Source of the DNA: Brachionus rotundiformis | Lineage: Eukaryota; Rotifera; Eurotatoria; Ploima; Brachionidae | NCBI GenBank assembly: GCA_016802295.1 | Contig: JAESIW010000167.1 | Span: 44,404-97,698 of the forward strand | Reading direction: 5' to 3' | DNA length: 53,295 nt | In this document: piece by piece, positions 1-10,447 of the stretch | How the letters are laid out: every line of letters begins with the position of its first letter | Position numbering within the stretch: position 1 is the stretch's first letter | Program-made: the position numbers and the translations under genes | Notes under the pieces: model-generated | What the model saw: only the letters and a program-made list of their open reading frames with translations | What the model was told of the DNA's origin: nothing | Databases searched by the model: none

Positions 1-1141
1 GTCTCTTCCCATTTAAGTGTTGCATGAATTATTCTCTAAAATAAATTAAACATTTATCAAAAATATTCCAAGCTTTTAGCTCTATAATTACTTTGACATA
101 ATCTGCAATCAATGGTTCACATAAAAGCTCTGCGGCACTTGGTCTTTCATTTGGATTTTTTTCCAATATTCTTTAAAAAAATATTAATTACTGGCAAATT
201 TATCATTCCAAAATAGATTTTATAAATTTTTATTTTAAAATTTATGTTTACCTTTTCAAAATTTTGTTTAAACCTTTGGAATACAAATTTATAATACTCG
301 GACACTCGTCTTTTTTAATTGACTCAAAAATATCTATAATTTTGTCTCCAACAAAAGGTTTTTGATATGTAGCCAATTCGTACAGAACACATCCTAACGA
401 CCAAATATCACTTTTTGAATTATATTTTTCGTTATTTATTATTTCTGGTGACATATAATATGGCTAAATAGTAGACAAAATGAAAATTAGATATTTAAGA
501 AATATTGAATTTTTTACTGTTCCGATAAAAGTTGAAGCATTTTCGTTTTCTTTCAGGTCTCTGGATACGCCAAAGTCGCCAAGCTTGAGAATACCATTTT
601 TTACCAAAATATTTCTTTTAGAACAAAATTATCATCAAAAATTATAGTATTCTGGTAAATCATTACCCTGGTTTTATATTTCGATGTAATATGTTTTGTG
701 AGTGAATGTAATCGCAGGCACTCAAAAGCTGAGAGAACCAGTGGACAATCTTTTCCTCGGATAATTTAATGCCATCATTTTTTAATTGCTTTATTTTTTG
801 TGCCAAATCTCTTCCTTCACAGTACTCTGTAACTATACACAATTTACCAGATGAAAAAAAACTATCTTGATATTTGACAATGTAAGGTGAGTCCAGGAGA
901 GACAATATGTTTCTCTCGCGGTAAATTCCTTTAATAAAATGCTGATTTTCATTTGTTATGTCGATCAGTTTAAGACATTTACTAAGTAAAATTATGTTTT
1001 ATTTTTAAAAATATTAAAATACATATAAATATGTTACATGCAGTCGCTTCGAGTATCATTAACTAAATAAATGTTTCGATTTATTTTTTTTGTAAATCTG
1101 TAGTGATTGCCGATAATATCGGACGCGAAAGTTTGTGACAT
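1..1141 (-). CDS. NEK11: NEK11-like NIMA-family kinase, probable pseudokinase, 3' end off the window
   Basis: Six exons can be joined in frame on the minus strand: 1141-1038, 981-667, 614-518, 463-252, 170-92 and 35-1, the last running off the window. The product resembles NEK11: the hinge reads TEYCEGRDL, followed by FSQLL, LKLGDFGVSR, GTPYYMSPE and SKSDIWSLGC. NEK11 is a Ser/Thr kinase of the NIMA family linked to DNA-damage checkpoint control. Two catalytic features are damaged. The HRD motif is HRN (residues 134-136), replacing the proton-accepting Asp. The glycine-rich loop is missing, because the N-terminus passes from KKINRN straight to IYLV. The likely ATP-binding Lys (CIKCLKL, residues 36-39), the alpha-C Glu (about residue 57) and the DFG motif remain. 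The start ATG at 1141-1139 is the first in-frame Met before the kinase fold. The kinase identity is firm; the exact NEK subfamily is an inference from the hinge and catalytic-loop resemblance. Confidence 0.82.
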
Positions 1142-2584
1142 TTTAAGGTTTTTTTCTCTATATCTTAAATTCAAATTATAATTTTATTACTTCTGAATAA
1201 CTCTTAAACGTAACCAAGGAACCAAGTTTCAGTGTGAATTATTTATTTTTGTAGTTTAAAAATAAATTTGATGACACAAGAAATAGATTTTTCTTTCAAT
1301 TGTCAATTATATAAAAATCATATAATTCTTTAGAATGACACAAGTAGTACTTTATTTTAAAAATTGAATTCTTAATTAAGTACTTATACAATAAAGGTAA
1401 CTCGATACTCGACTAAAAGGTTTAGATTAAAATTTTTGTTGACCAAAGTTAAATTTTTAATGGAAAAAGAAAAAAGAATTTAAATAATCTAAAACTTTTT
1501 ACATATTCAATTAATTATTAATAAAAATAGAAAAAATATATTTTTTTAAAAGTTAATGAAATAACTACATAAATTAAAATTGATAAAAATTCAATTTATT
1601 GACGTAATTTGTTTTATATAATTAATGATAACTTATTTCAAATTAACAATAGCATAATTTTTAAGTTCAATTTAATAGATTTTATTAAGAAAAAAATAAT
1701 ATTCAAATTAAAATTATTTATATTATTTAAATAAAAAATATAATATTTCGCTTTATCAAAAAAAAAAAATTATACAAATATTATTATCTCTATAACTTAA
1801 TAAAGAAAATTTTTGGTAATCGTATATGTAAAGTTAAATTTAATCATAATAAAATTTTTCTTTAATTCCGTTTGTTTGATTCAAATAAATTTTTGCATTA
1901 TTTTATAAATAACTTTCAAAAAAAATTATACAAATATTATTATCTCTATAACTTAATAAAGAAAATTTTTGGTAATCGTATATGTAAAGCTAAATTTAAT
2001 CATAATAAAATTTTTCTTTAATTCCGTTTGTTTGATTCAAATAAATTTTTGCATTATTTTATAAATAACTTTCAATTTTGTTAATTAGTAGGAATATTAG
2101 GAAGTCTTTACAATTTTATGGAAACTATTATTGAAAATTTTAATTTTTAATTATAATGCATTACTTTGAATAAAATAATTAGCCTTATTATTTCAACTCT
2201 AAAATTTGAAAATATGTTGTTATGATAAAAATTTGTTAAGACCTATATCAAATTGAAAATTTGATCCAAAAGAGTCTTGTGAAATAATACTCATATCAAG
2301 AAGAACCAGATAATAGTTACCTCTTGAGTTTATTTTTATAGTAAACTAATTCTCTTGGTATCATGTCATGGTATGAAAGGAGTCATAAATTTATAGAATA
2401 TTCTGTTAAATAGCTAAAGTTGTTTTTTAATCATCGATCTAAACAGATTGAATAGGTCTAAAATTTTAAGATTTTAAAAACATTGAGGATTTTTAGAAGC
2501 TGATCAAATATTGTTTTTTATCTGTATTAAAATTCCATCAAATTTAGAGTCAAACATTTATTTAAATTTAGCCCAATATTTACC
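1142..2584. other. Intergenic AT-rich stretch with one tandem duplication
   Basis: I see no coding signal on either strand. The only structure is the 156-bp tandem duplication listed separately. The upstream region of the NEK11-like gene lies here, but no recognisable promoter element stands out from the AT background. Confidence 0.6.
1764..2075. repeat. 156-bp tandem duplication, two copies
   Basis: Two head-to-tail copies of a 156-bp unit lie at about 1764-1919 and 1920-2075. They can be followed from the shared TATACAAATATTATTATCTC to the shared TAAATAACTTTCAA. I find a single substitution (AAAGTTAAAT against AAAGCTAAAT), so the duplication is very recent or is kept uniform. The unit has no open frame. 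Confidence 0.9.
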
Positions 2585-3275
2585 AAAGCCAAAAGCTTTA
2601 ATTTGCTACAGCTAAAGAAAATAGAATGTTGGGTTTAATTAAGAAAGCATTTAAGTATCCTTGTAGTGAGACTATCAAATTATTGTTCAATGGTTAGACC
2701 GCACCTGGAATATGCTGTCAGTTCATGGTTTCCTTATTTAGAAAAAGACATAAATTAAACCAAGTTGATTCCAGACTTACGTGACTTGGATTATCAACAA
2801 CGCTTGTTAAGGCTAGATTTAAAAAACTTGAGTACAAGAAGATTAAGAGGTGACCTAATTCAGATGTACAAATTGGTAAACAATTATGAACAAATTGAAT
2901 TTAACAAAGGAATCAATTACAATCAATCACAGAACAGAACTAAATTATTCCTTATAGTAAAAAAGTTATTCAAATTTTTCTGAATTGAAACGATCGAATG
3001 GAAATGAACTTCACAGCCCCCGTGTAGCCGAAGGTATGAATTGAGGAGAAATAGCACGTAAAAGATAAAGAATTGTCTTCCGAGACATAACTTTTTAACA
3101 AATAGAGCCGTGAATGAATGGAATAAACTCCCGGAAGATGTTTTAAATGCAAAGCATATAAATAGTTTCAAAGCAAAGCTTGATTGCTGGATGGCGAAAC
3201 AAATAGAAGCGACTGCTACAGCTCATTAGGGCTATGCTTAGAACCTCTAAGCTGCAGTTTAAACTACTAATACTA
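2585..3275 (+). mobile_element. Degraded non-LTR retrotransposon (LINE), 3' part of ORF2 and 3' end
   Basis: Frameshifted but recognisable pieces of the region after the reverse transcriptase palm appear in family order: NRMLGLIKKAF, VRPHLEYAVSSWFPYLEKDI, IPDLRDLDYQQRLLRLDL, RRLRGDLIQMYK, then VNEWNKLPEDVLNAK and NSFKAKLD. Such strings are typical of the C-terminal part of ORF2 in CR1/jockey-type elements. Internal stops and frameshifts show it is dead. After the stop there is a hairpin at 3236-3252 (stem GCTTAGA, loop ACC, stem TCTAAGC), then TGCAG and a TACTAC-rich tail ending near 3275. The element lies between the NEK11-like gene and the lipase gene. The family assignment rests on motif memory only. 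Confidence 0.82.
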
Positions 3276-3462
3276 CATATTTACTTTATTTGGAAATTCT
3301 TTCAATTAATAAAAAAGATTAACTAGCTTATTTTTCAATTTTTATTTTGCTAATTCAATTTTTTATGGACAAAATTATCACTTTAACAAAAACTCAATAC
3401 TTAATTGCATAATATCTGTACTTGACTAAATAGAAAAAAAAAACTCGGGTAAAATTATCAAT

Positions 3463-3669
3463 TTATTCAGTTTCAAGATCTTCAAAAATATCTCTGATAT
3501 ATGTCAATGTTTCCTCATAAGCTTCATGTGTTTCATCTGACATACTTTGCATATTCAAAAATCCATGAGTTGATCCATTATCGACCAAAAGCATTTCAGC
3601 ATTTTCATTTAAGCTGATCAAACGTCTGTACATTTCGAGATTATCATCAAGAAATGGATCATTACAAGC
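3463..3669 (-). other. LIPE: LIPE last exon, version B (distal duplicate)
   Basis: A second phase-0 terminal exon follows an AAAAAAG acceptor, about 200 bp beyond version A. It reads ACNDPFLDDNLEMYRRL, then STHGFLNM, and ends with a TAA stop after 68 residues. It aligns residue for residue with version A through the Asp and His motifs, but only about a third of the residues match. The frame is intact. It could be an alternative last exon of LIPE or the surviving exon of an old tandem gene copy. Confidence 0.75.
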
Positions 3670-6600
3670 CTTTTTTAAGATAAGATAAATTTTTTTTCGA
3701 TTTTAAAAGGATTCTTTATTAATTTAAAGTTAGACAAATAAATTTTATTTACAAATTAATTGATTTTTGTAAACAAGAGTTAAATTAATTGAGACTAATT
3801 ATAAAAAAATTAAAATTTTTTTGTTAAATAATATACTAAAAATGATCTAAAATATTTTTAATCAATATTAGCTAAATAATGTACGATTTAATTTTAGATG
3901 TGACTATTTTAGATGCTTTGCGGCATTCTTTGCTAATTTGTACAAAATTTAAAAATCCATGGTGAACGCCTTCTATCACTTCGATACCATTTGGCACATG
4001 TAGACCATTTAAACGCCTCTTAAACTCAATGCTATCATCATGCAGTGGATCAAGACAAGCTGACTAAACATTTTTAATTTATTTTAAAGCGTTAGTATTT
4101 ATAAAGAATCCTTTAGTTTTATTTTTAGTTAACTTAAGCAAAGCTTTTAATGAAAACTTTAATTTAAAATAAATTTTTGCTTAATTTTTAATTATTTTTT
4201 TGCCTTCATTAAAAGTTGCTTCTGCGTTAATATTTAATAAAAGAAAACTTACGATTAAAAATGTTTTTGGAAATTTTGACAAAATTTCATCACTACTTAG
4301 TATTGGAGACATGTACTGATCATATGGTATTCTATTATGTCTCAGCTTGTCTATTAGAAATATTGCATCACCCATTATCTCATAGTAACTAAGCAATTCT
4401 TCATTGGTAAGAAGCTGATGCGATTCAAGCTCAGGCTGAATATCGGCTAGGTCGACACGATTGTTCGAGCCATTTTGATCTATTTTTACTTTATCATCAA
4501 AGCCTATTTTTATTTCGTCCGGTAAGTCGATTGATTCCGATTTGGAGAATCTTACATTGGAACTTTTTTCATCTATTTTTTTTCCCTCCTCTAAATTAAG
4601 CATTATTTTGTATCTTTCTGTTTCGGCCTTGAAATCAATGCCGGAATAAGCTGCTAAACAGCGCCACAAAATACCAAGGTTTAAGAGCGGATCCATTACA
4701 GACAAGAGACGACTAGGCGAAAGACTGTACGTGAGTAAAAATGGCGAGTAAATTGGAACAAGAGCATCTGGAATGCGAATTTGGTTGATTATGGCTCGTT
4801 GAACAATGTTGGTTGCCAAAACACCACCTGCAGAATCACCAACACAAACTATATTTTCACCAGTCCAGCCTAATAGGTTTTTGTTAAGCAGACACCATGC
4901 GTAGACATAAAAACACTCTTCACTAGCACGAGGAAATACGTGTTCAGGTGCTAATGAGTAATCAATGCTAACTATTGGGATTTTGAGCTCTTTACACCAA
5001 GGTTTCAGGTAAATTTCATGTGATTTAGAGGAATGAGCAATGAAACCACCTCCATGTACATGAAGAATCAAATTTTTACTAGGTCCGATCGGTGTACCAT
5101 TATTCAGATTAATTGTGTCCAACATTCCTTGTCTGACCTCACCACTAAGAATTCTGATTCGAACTGTGTCATTGGGTTCAGAACCTCTAGGTGGCAATAT
5201 ATCCACATAATCTTGCTCAATTTCAAAACTTTGATCAGTTAATTTGTTTTTTATCCTTGGTACACGCAGTGGTTGATCCATTTTGATTGTCCTCATCAAA
5301 TTTATTGGCAATGTCGGTGTAACAAGACTCGAGCCCATCTAAATAAGAAAAATTTTAAAGTTTATATTAAATTTAAATTTAATTTATAATTTAATTCAAA
5401 CTATTATTTAAAAATCATATAATCTCTATTAACCATATTAAATATTTTTCAATATATTCTATTTTGTTATTTTTGATTCTATTTAAGAAAAAAAACTCTA
5501 ATTGAGACCCTTTTTTTTTATAACTTTTTTCAATAATTTTCTTTTAAAGTAGCATTTTTATAATAAAATAAAATTTATATAATTTTTAAAGTACTTGGAC
5601 AATTGAAGTTTCAGTCAACTGCCAAAAAGCTTTACAAAAATCAACATTTGCTTTTCTCATTATTTCTGACATTTTTTTGGCTCTCAGATCCGGATCCATG
5701 ATATACTTTGTTGAGCTGTATACAGACATAGCGGCTTTACCAATGCTGTTAGTTAGCGAACCGTAACTGGTCATTGCAGTTGCATTACTTGCACTTGTTG
5801 TGCGCTTTAAATTCGGAGGCGAAACCGATTCTGGGTTGGCTTGGGCGTTCTCTTTATTGCCAAAAGCTTCAAATCCATCATTGTACGATGTCAGAGCTAT
5901 GGCGCAGCCGGTCAGTGGACGCTGCAAAGACTCACAGAATTGAAAGCCACAAGCCCGGCCGAAAAAGGCCTCCTGGTGCTTGGATGACAAATCGAACAGC
6001 TTTTTTTCAATTGATTTTAGATTCGACTGGTTCAGATTCACAAATAAAGATGGACCGTGGTTGAACTCTTTTAGCGGAATGACTTCATTCGATTCTTTAT
6101 GTTTTTGCTCAAAGTCAAGAAGATTATTCTGCATCATATCATGGCTCAATTGAAGAAAAATTTCCAATTTATCCATTAGTCTAACCCACGTCTGTAATTC
6201 TTTAATAACATTTACATTTCTAAATGTGGAAGGAATGTTTGGATTATTCAAACTGAACTGGAAATAAAACTTATTCTTTCTTTCATTCAAATCATTTAGG
6301 ACAGTCAACAAGCGGCTTAAACAACTAACAAATACTTTCAAAATGGATCTGTATCCATTGGCTTTAATTTGTGGTTCAATGTCAAATTTGTCCATATTAG
6401 CTTCAATTGACTTGTAAATACTCATTGATTTTTCAAATGTATCTTTAGCATGGACACATAGTTTATAATATGCTTGAGCTGACTGGTCACTCGTTTCCAT
6501 AAAGTTTAATGCATCACTAATTGGAACTTGGCTTAGAATTTCATTAAAATGAGAAATTAATGCTTCCAAGTTGGTTGATATGCTTTTGAACAAGGTCTCT

Positions 6601-7088
6601 CGGTCTGACTGAATTACTGTTTGGTCCTCTATATTCATTATATCCTCGTGATCTTTTTTTCGTTTGATGTAGTAAGATCGCGAGCGTAGAAATTTTGGCC
6701 GTGAGATTTTCTTGCTCTTTGGAACATTTGGCTCCGGAGTCTCTGTATCCTCAGTTTTGCCTGGCACAGACCGAAATTTGAGCAAAGTGGTTATTCGTTT
6801 AGTAGAATCATTGAAGCTTTTGTGCAAGCGGGAATTGATTGTTTTAAATTCGTAACAATTATCGGGCTTGGGGCTCTCTGGTGACATCTCTTGATCGGGA
6901 CTGGACTCAGCACTCTGCGCTGGACTGATGTAATTTTTGAAATTTTTGAATACTTCCATTAAACTTTGGGTTTTCGTTGTTCTCTTTGACCTGCTGGTTT
7001 TGCTCGGAATCAGGGCTGTTTCGGTGATGGCTTTATTCGTCTGTCTGTAAGTTAATTTCCTGCTGAAATTACCAATTATCAATTTCAT
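3463..7088 (-). CDS. LIPE: Hormone-sensitive lipase
   Basis: Exon 1 (7088-5595) and exon 2 (5338-4253) join in phase 0 (CAA before GTACTT; TTTAG before ATG), then splice in phase 0 to one of two last exons. The product is a neutral acylglycerol and cholesteryl-ester lipase that releases fatty acids from stored lipid. Exon 1 carries the HSL-specific N-terminal helical domain (FFGRACGFQFCESL, AFWQLTETSI). Exon 2 carries the alpha/beta-hydrolase core: the HGGGF oxyanion loop near residue 593, GDSAGG with nucleophile Ser near 667, and SPSRLLSVMDPLL. A long polar insert separates the Ser from the Asp/His exon, where mammalian HSL has its PKA-regulated module. The total is 923 or 928 residues depending on the last exon. 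The first ATG of the open frame (7088) is used as the start; an upstream exon cannot be excluded, because the frame stays open a few codons further. Confidence 0.9.
3872..4063 (-). other. LIPE: LIPE last exon, version A (proximal)
   Basis: This exon begins after a TTTAG acceptor and reads SACLDPLHDD at its start, then EGVHHGFLNF, ending in a TAG stop. It supplies the catalytic Asp (in LDPLHDD) and His (in HHGFL) of the Ser-Asp-His triad. It is phase 0, so it joins directly to the exon 2 donor at 4253. It encodes 63 residues and looks closer to the vertebrate HSL C-terminus than version B does. Confidence 0.85.
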
Positions 7089-7103
7089 CAAAATTTCAGC
7101 CAA

Positions 7104-8742
7104 ATTAAATTAAAATATTTTATAAAACAAAAAATATCTAAAAGAAATAAAAAGTAAACTTAAAAGTGCAAAACTCTATAGCAACTAATTTTAAAAAAAA
7201 TTTGATTTTTATCTTCAATTATATTCAAATTGACAAATATTTATAATATCAGACATTAGGCTTAAAATTTAACAACTTTGGTATTCCATTTTTAATTGTC
7301 TCCAAATATGTTCAAATACTTATCTCGGGATTACCAATCTTTTAAAATCAATAAATTTATTCATAAATTATTTTTAACATATTCAAAACATCTTACTTTC
7401 TCAATAAAAAAAAATTCTAAATACTCATTAGTTTACAGTTTACCAAAGGCACGTTATTTGTTTTTAATATTCGTGAACATAAAAAATTTTAATTATGACT
7501 TAATTTATGGCAATTTTTCAAACAACTAGGATATTAATTAGTTCCGTTTTTTTCTCTAATTATCAATTGAAATGACAAAATATATTTATATGAGTGATGA
7601 AATTTCTGGTATTTACTTTGGTTAATCAATATTGCATCAGTGTTGTTGATCCACCAAAGTGTTCACCAGAATTTGCTTTTTACGCTGGTTATTCCATTAA
7701 TTCAAAGATATATTTGTCAAATTTAGCTAAAATTACTTATCATCTTAAACTATTTATCCTTAAAAGATACTTGAATCAAAAGAAGGCTCTATTTTTAGTT
7801 TAGGGCGAAACTGTTAATTATACCTACTTAATAGCTGTCTTTTCCCACACACTTTTACTTCATTATATAACAAGCGCATTTTAAGTAATAGATTTTGAGT
7901 TACTTAATGAAAAAAAGATCAAGTTTAATCTAATTTGATTTATAATCCGAAATTCGTCGATTTTCTCATTCAGCCCTCTTATTCTCGGCTTTGTTTTCTT
8001 TTAAAAAATTTCGAATGCATAAATAGAAAAGTACTATTTTATGGATTTCAAATAATTTATAATGAATTAAGAAAAATTATTAATAATTATTTACTTGAAA
8101 CTATTTGAGTTAGTAGAAAATTTTTTTTAAAAAATTCAGATTGTTTGATTGATTTATTTAAAAGCTTGTTATCATGTGATATAAACTTAATTTGGTTAAA
8201 ATAACCATAATTTATAAATAATAGAATTTATTTTTTTTAATAGGATAGATTAAAGAAAAATATAAAATCTTATCTAAATGACCAAAACTAAGTTAACTTA
8301 ATTTTTGGAAAAAAATGGTAGAGATTAGAACTTGGAACATCTAAAATGTTATGTAAAAAAGTGTTATCGAATTTTTTTCTTTAAAAAAATGGTCTCATTT
8401 ATACACGTTTGACTTTATTCTTTATTTAAAATATTCAATTTTGAAAAAACTCAAATTAGAAAATTATCTTTTAACACTTGAAAAATTTGCCAAATCTAAT
8501 TTGAATAAATTATATTTTTAATAATAAAAAAAGCTTTTGAACTTTGTTATAATTCCAATTATATTCACTTGGAGTAAAGATCGAATAGATTCAAGACAAC
8601 TAGAATTACGCTTTAATTTGAATGGTAAAGTAATCAACAATTTCTCTTAAGAATTTCTAAATTGCTTAATCAACAATTTAATTTTGAACTTGCTTTTGAA
8701 AAATAAATAACTCTCTAAGATATTTAATAAATAAAATTATAA
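7104..8742. other. Intergenic stretch between divergent LIPE and RNASEH1
   Basis: The two flanking genes are transcribed away from each other, so both promoters lie here. There is one short open frame, 7597-7803 (+), starting MKFLVFTLVNQY and containing VDPPKCSPEFAF. I recognise no family and no splice partner, so I do not call it a gene. The rest is AT-rich without visible structure. Confidence 0.5.
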
Positions 8743-10447
8743 ATGCCATTCTATGCTGTGAGACATGGGTACGAGCCCGGAATTTATCTCTCATGGTAGT
8801 TTAAGCACTCAAAGCAATTGAAGTTTATTAATTTTTCAAAAAGGGAAAAATGTGAGAGGCAAGTTCGAGGTTTTTCCAAAGCAGTGTACAAAAAATTTGA
8901 GACAAAAGTAGAAGCTATTGCTTTTATATTGAATAAATCACCTAAAAAAAATGAAGAAACTTTGACTAAAAATTCACAAGCAATAAAAAATCCAGGTTTA
9001 ATTACATATCTTTTCGATTAAGATAGTTTAAATTGGTCAAAATGTTTAGATTTTGGTAAAGATAGCACGGATTATATAGATTTACATCAAAAAAGAAAAA
9101 TAGATAATAATGAGAGTAGTCCATCTAATGCAACGTTATGTATTGAATCAAAAGGTTTCATCATTTTTTATCTTAAATAACAATTTTAACCATAGCATGT
9201 GCTTTTTTGAGTTTTTTATACCTTGGTCAAGTCAGGCTAAATATTTGCATAACACATCCGCTTTAGTTAGACCACCCATTAGAAATAAAAAATTGACTAA
9301 AAGATATAAAAAAGAAACTGAATTGGACAATCCACGTCCGGACAAAAAAGCACGCTTAACCGAAACCAATCTGGAAACAAGCAAAAAAATTCAAGAAACA
9401 AAAAAAATACATTCAGATAAACCAACACAGCAGAAGAATTACTTAACAGAATATGAAGATAAAATTCATGAATTTAGCTTTAGTAAGTTTGAATTTTTTT
9501 TATCTAATAAATAATGATCTCTAATTAAGAACTTTTTCAATTAATTAAAAAAATCAAATTACAAACTCGTTTAATAGAATATATATCTGCTAAATTCTTG
9601 GCCAAAACATTACTTTCAGGGATTAAATAATGATTTTAAACCAAAAAATATATTAGTTTTGATTTGAAGGCAAAATTTAACATCGAGCTAAATTTAGAAA
9701 TTTAATCGTATTAAACTAATTTGACAATTGACCAATTTTTTAATATTTATAAAATAATTAAATCAAAGAGTGATTAAGATACTCTCATGTGATTTTTTAA
9801 TTGAATAAAAACACTTAATGTCTATATTAAATAAAATTTAGAGCACCAAAAGGCAGTTGTTTATACAGATGGGGCATGCTCAAATAATGGAAAACCAAAT
9901 GCAACTGCTGGAATTGGAGTCTTTTGGGGAAAAAATCATCCTTTGTAAAACCCTTATATTTTTATAAATTTGAAAAATAAAAAATGTTTTAATCAGAAAT
10001 ATAAGCAAAAAATTGAATGGACTGCAAACTAATAATCGTGCAGAGATAAATGTAAGACAATATTGTTTAAATAAGTTTAATTGAAAAATTATTAAATAAT
10101 TAGAATAGGCTGCTATTGTTGCCATTAGCCAAGCTTTGACCTATAGTGCATCGGAATTGACCATTTATACCGACAGTAAATTTATGATCAATTCAATTAA
10201 TGATTGGATTAACAAATGGAAAAAAAATGGTTGGAAAACTTCTAGTGGTGAATCGGTAAAAAACATTGATGACTTTAAGAGATTAGATGATTTATGTTCC
10301 AAAATTAAAATTAACTGGGTAATTTGCACAGGAAAAAAATTATCTTGATAATTTAAGTGATAAATAATTTAGATTTACGTACCAGGACATAAAGGACACC
10401 ATGGAAACGAAGAGGCTGACAAACTAGCTACTCAATGTTTAAAATAG
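8743..10447 (+). CDS. RNASEH1: Ribonuclease H1
   Basis: Eight exons join in frame: 8743-8795, 8844-8995, 9050-9154, 9267-9482, 9842-9944, 9997-10051, 10109-10318 and 10373-10447, giving 322 residues. The enzyme cuts the RNA strand of RNA-DNA hybrids. The N-terminus (MPFYAVRHGYEPGIYLSW, then VYKKFETKVEAIAFI) is the hybrid-binding domain, residues 1 to about 45. A poorly conserved Lys-rich linker follows. The RNase H fold begins near residue 177 and shows the four carboxylates in order: YTDGACSNNG, NNRAEIN, YTDSKF and GNEEADKLA. WKKNGWKTSSGE is the basic protrusion of type 1 enzymes. An in-frame TAA (8740-8742) sits directly before the ATG, so this exon encodes no mitochondrial presequence. The exon 3 to 4 junction is the least certain, having been chosen because it alone keeps frame. 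Confidence 0.9.

Noticed and set aside
9110..9266. Extension of the RNase H1 exon 4 frame to an upstream ATG (MRVVHLMQRYV...)
   Set aside because: The true frame upstream ends at the phase-1 donor after 9154 and resumes at 9267; the extension overlaps exon 3 in another frame.
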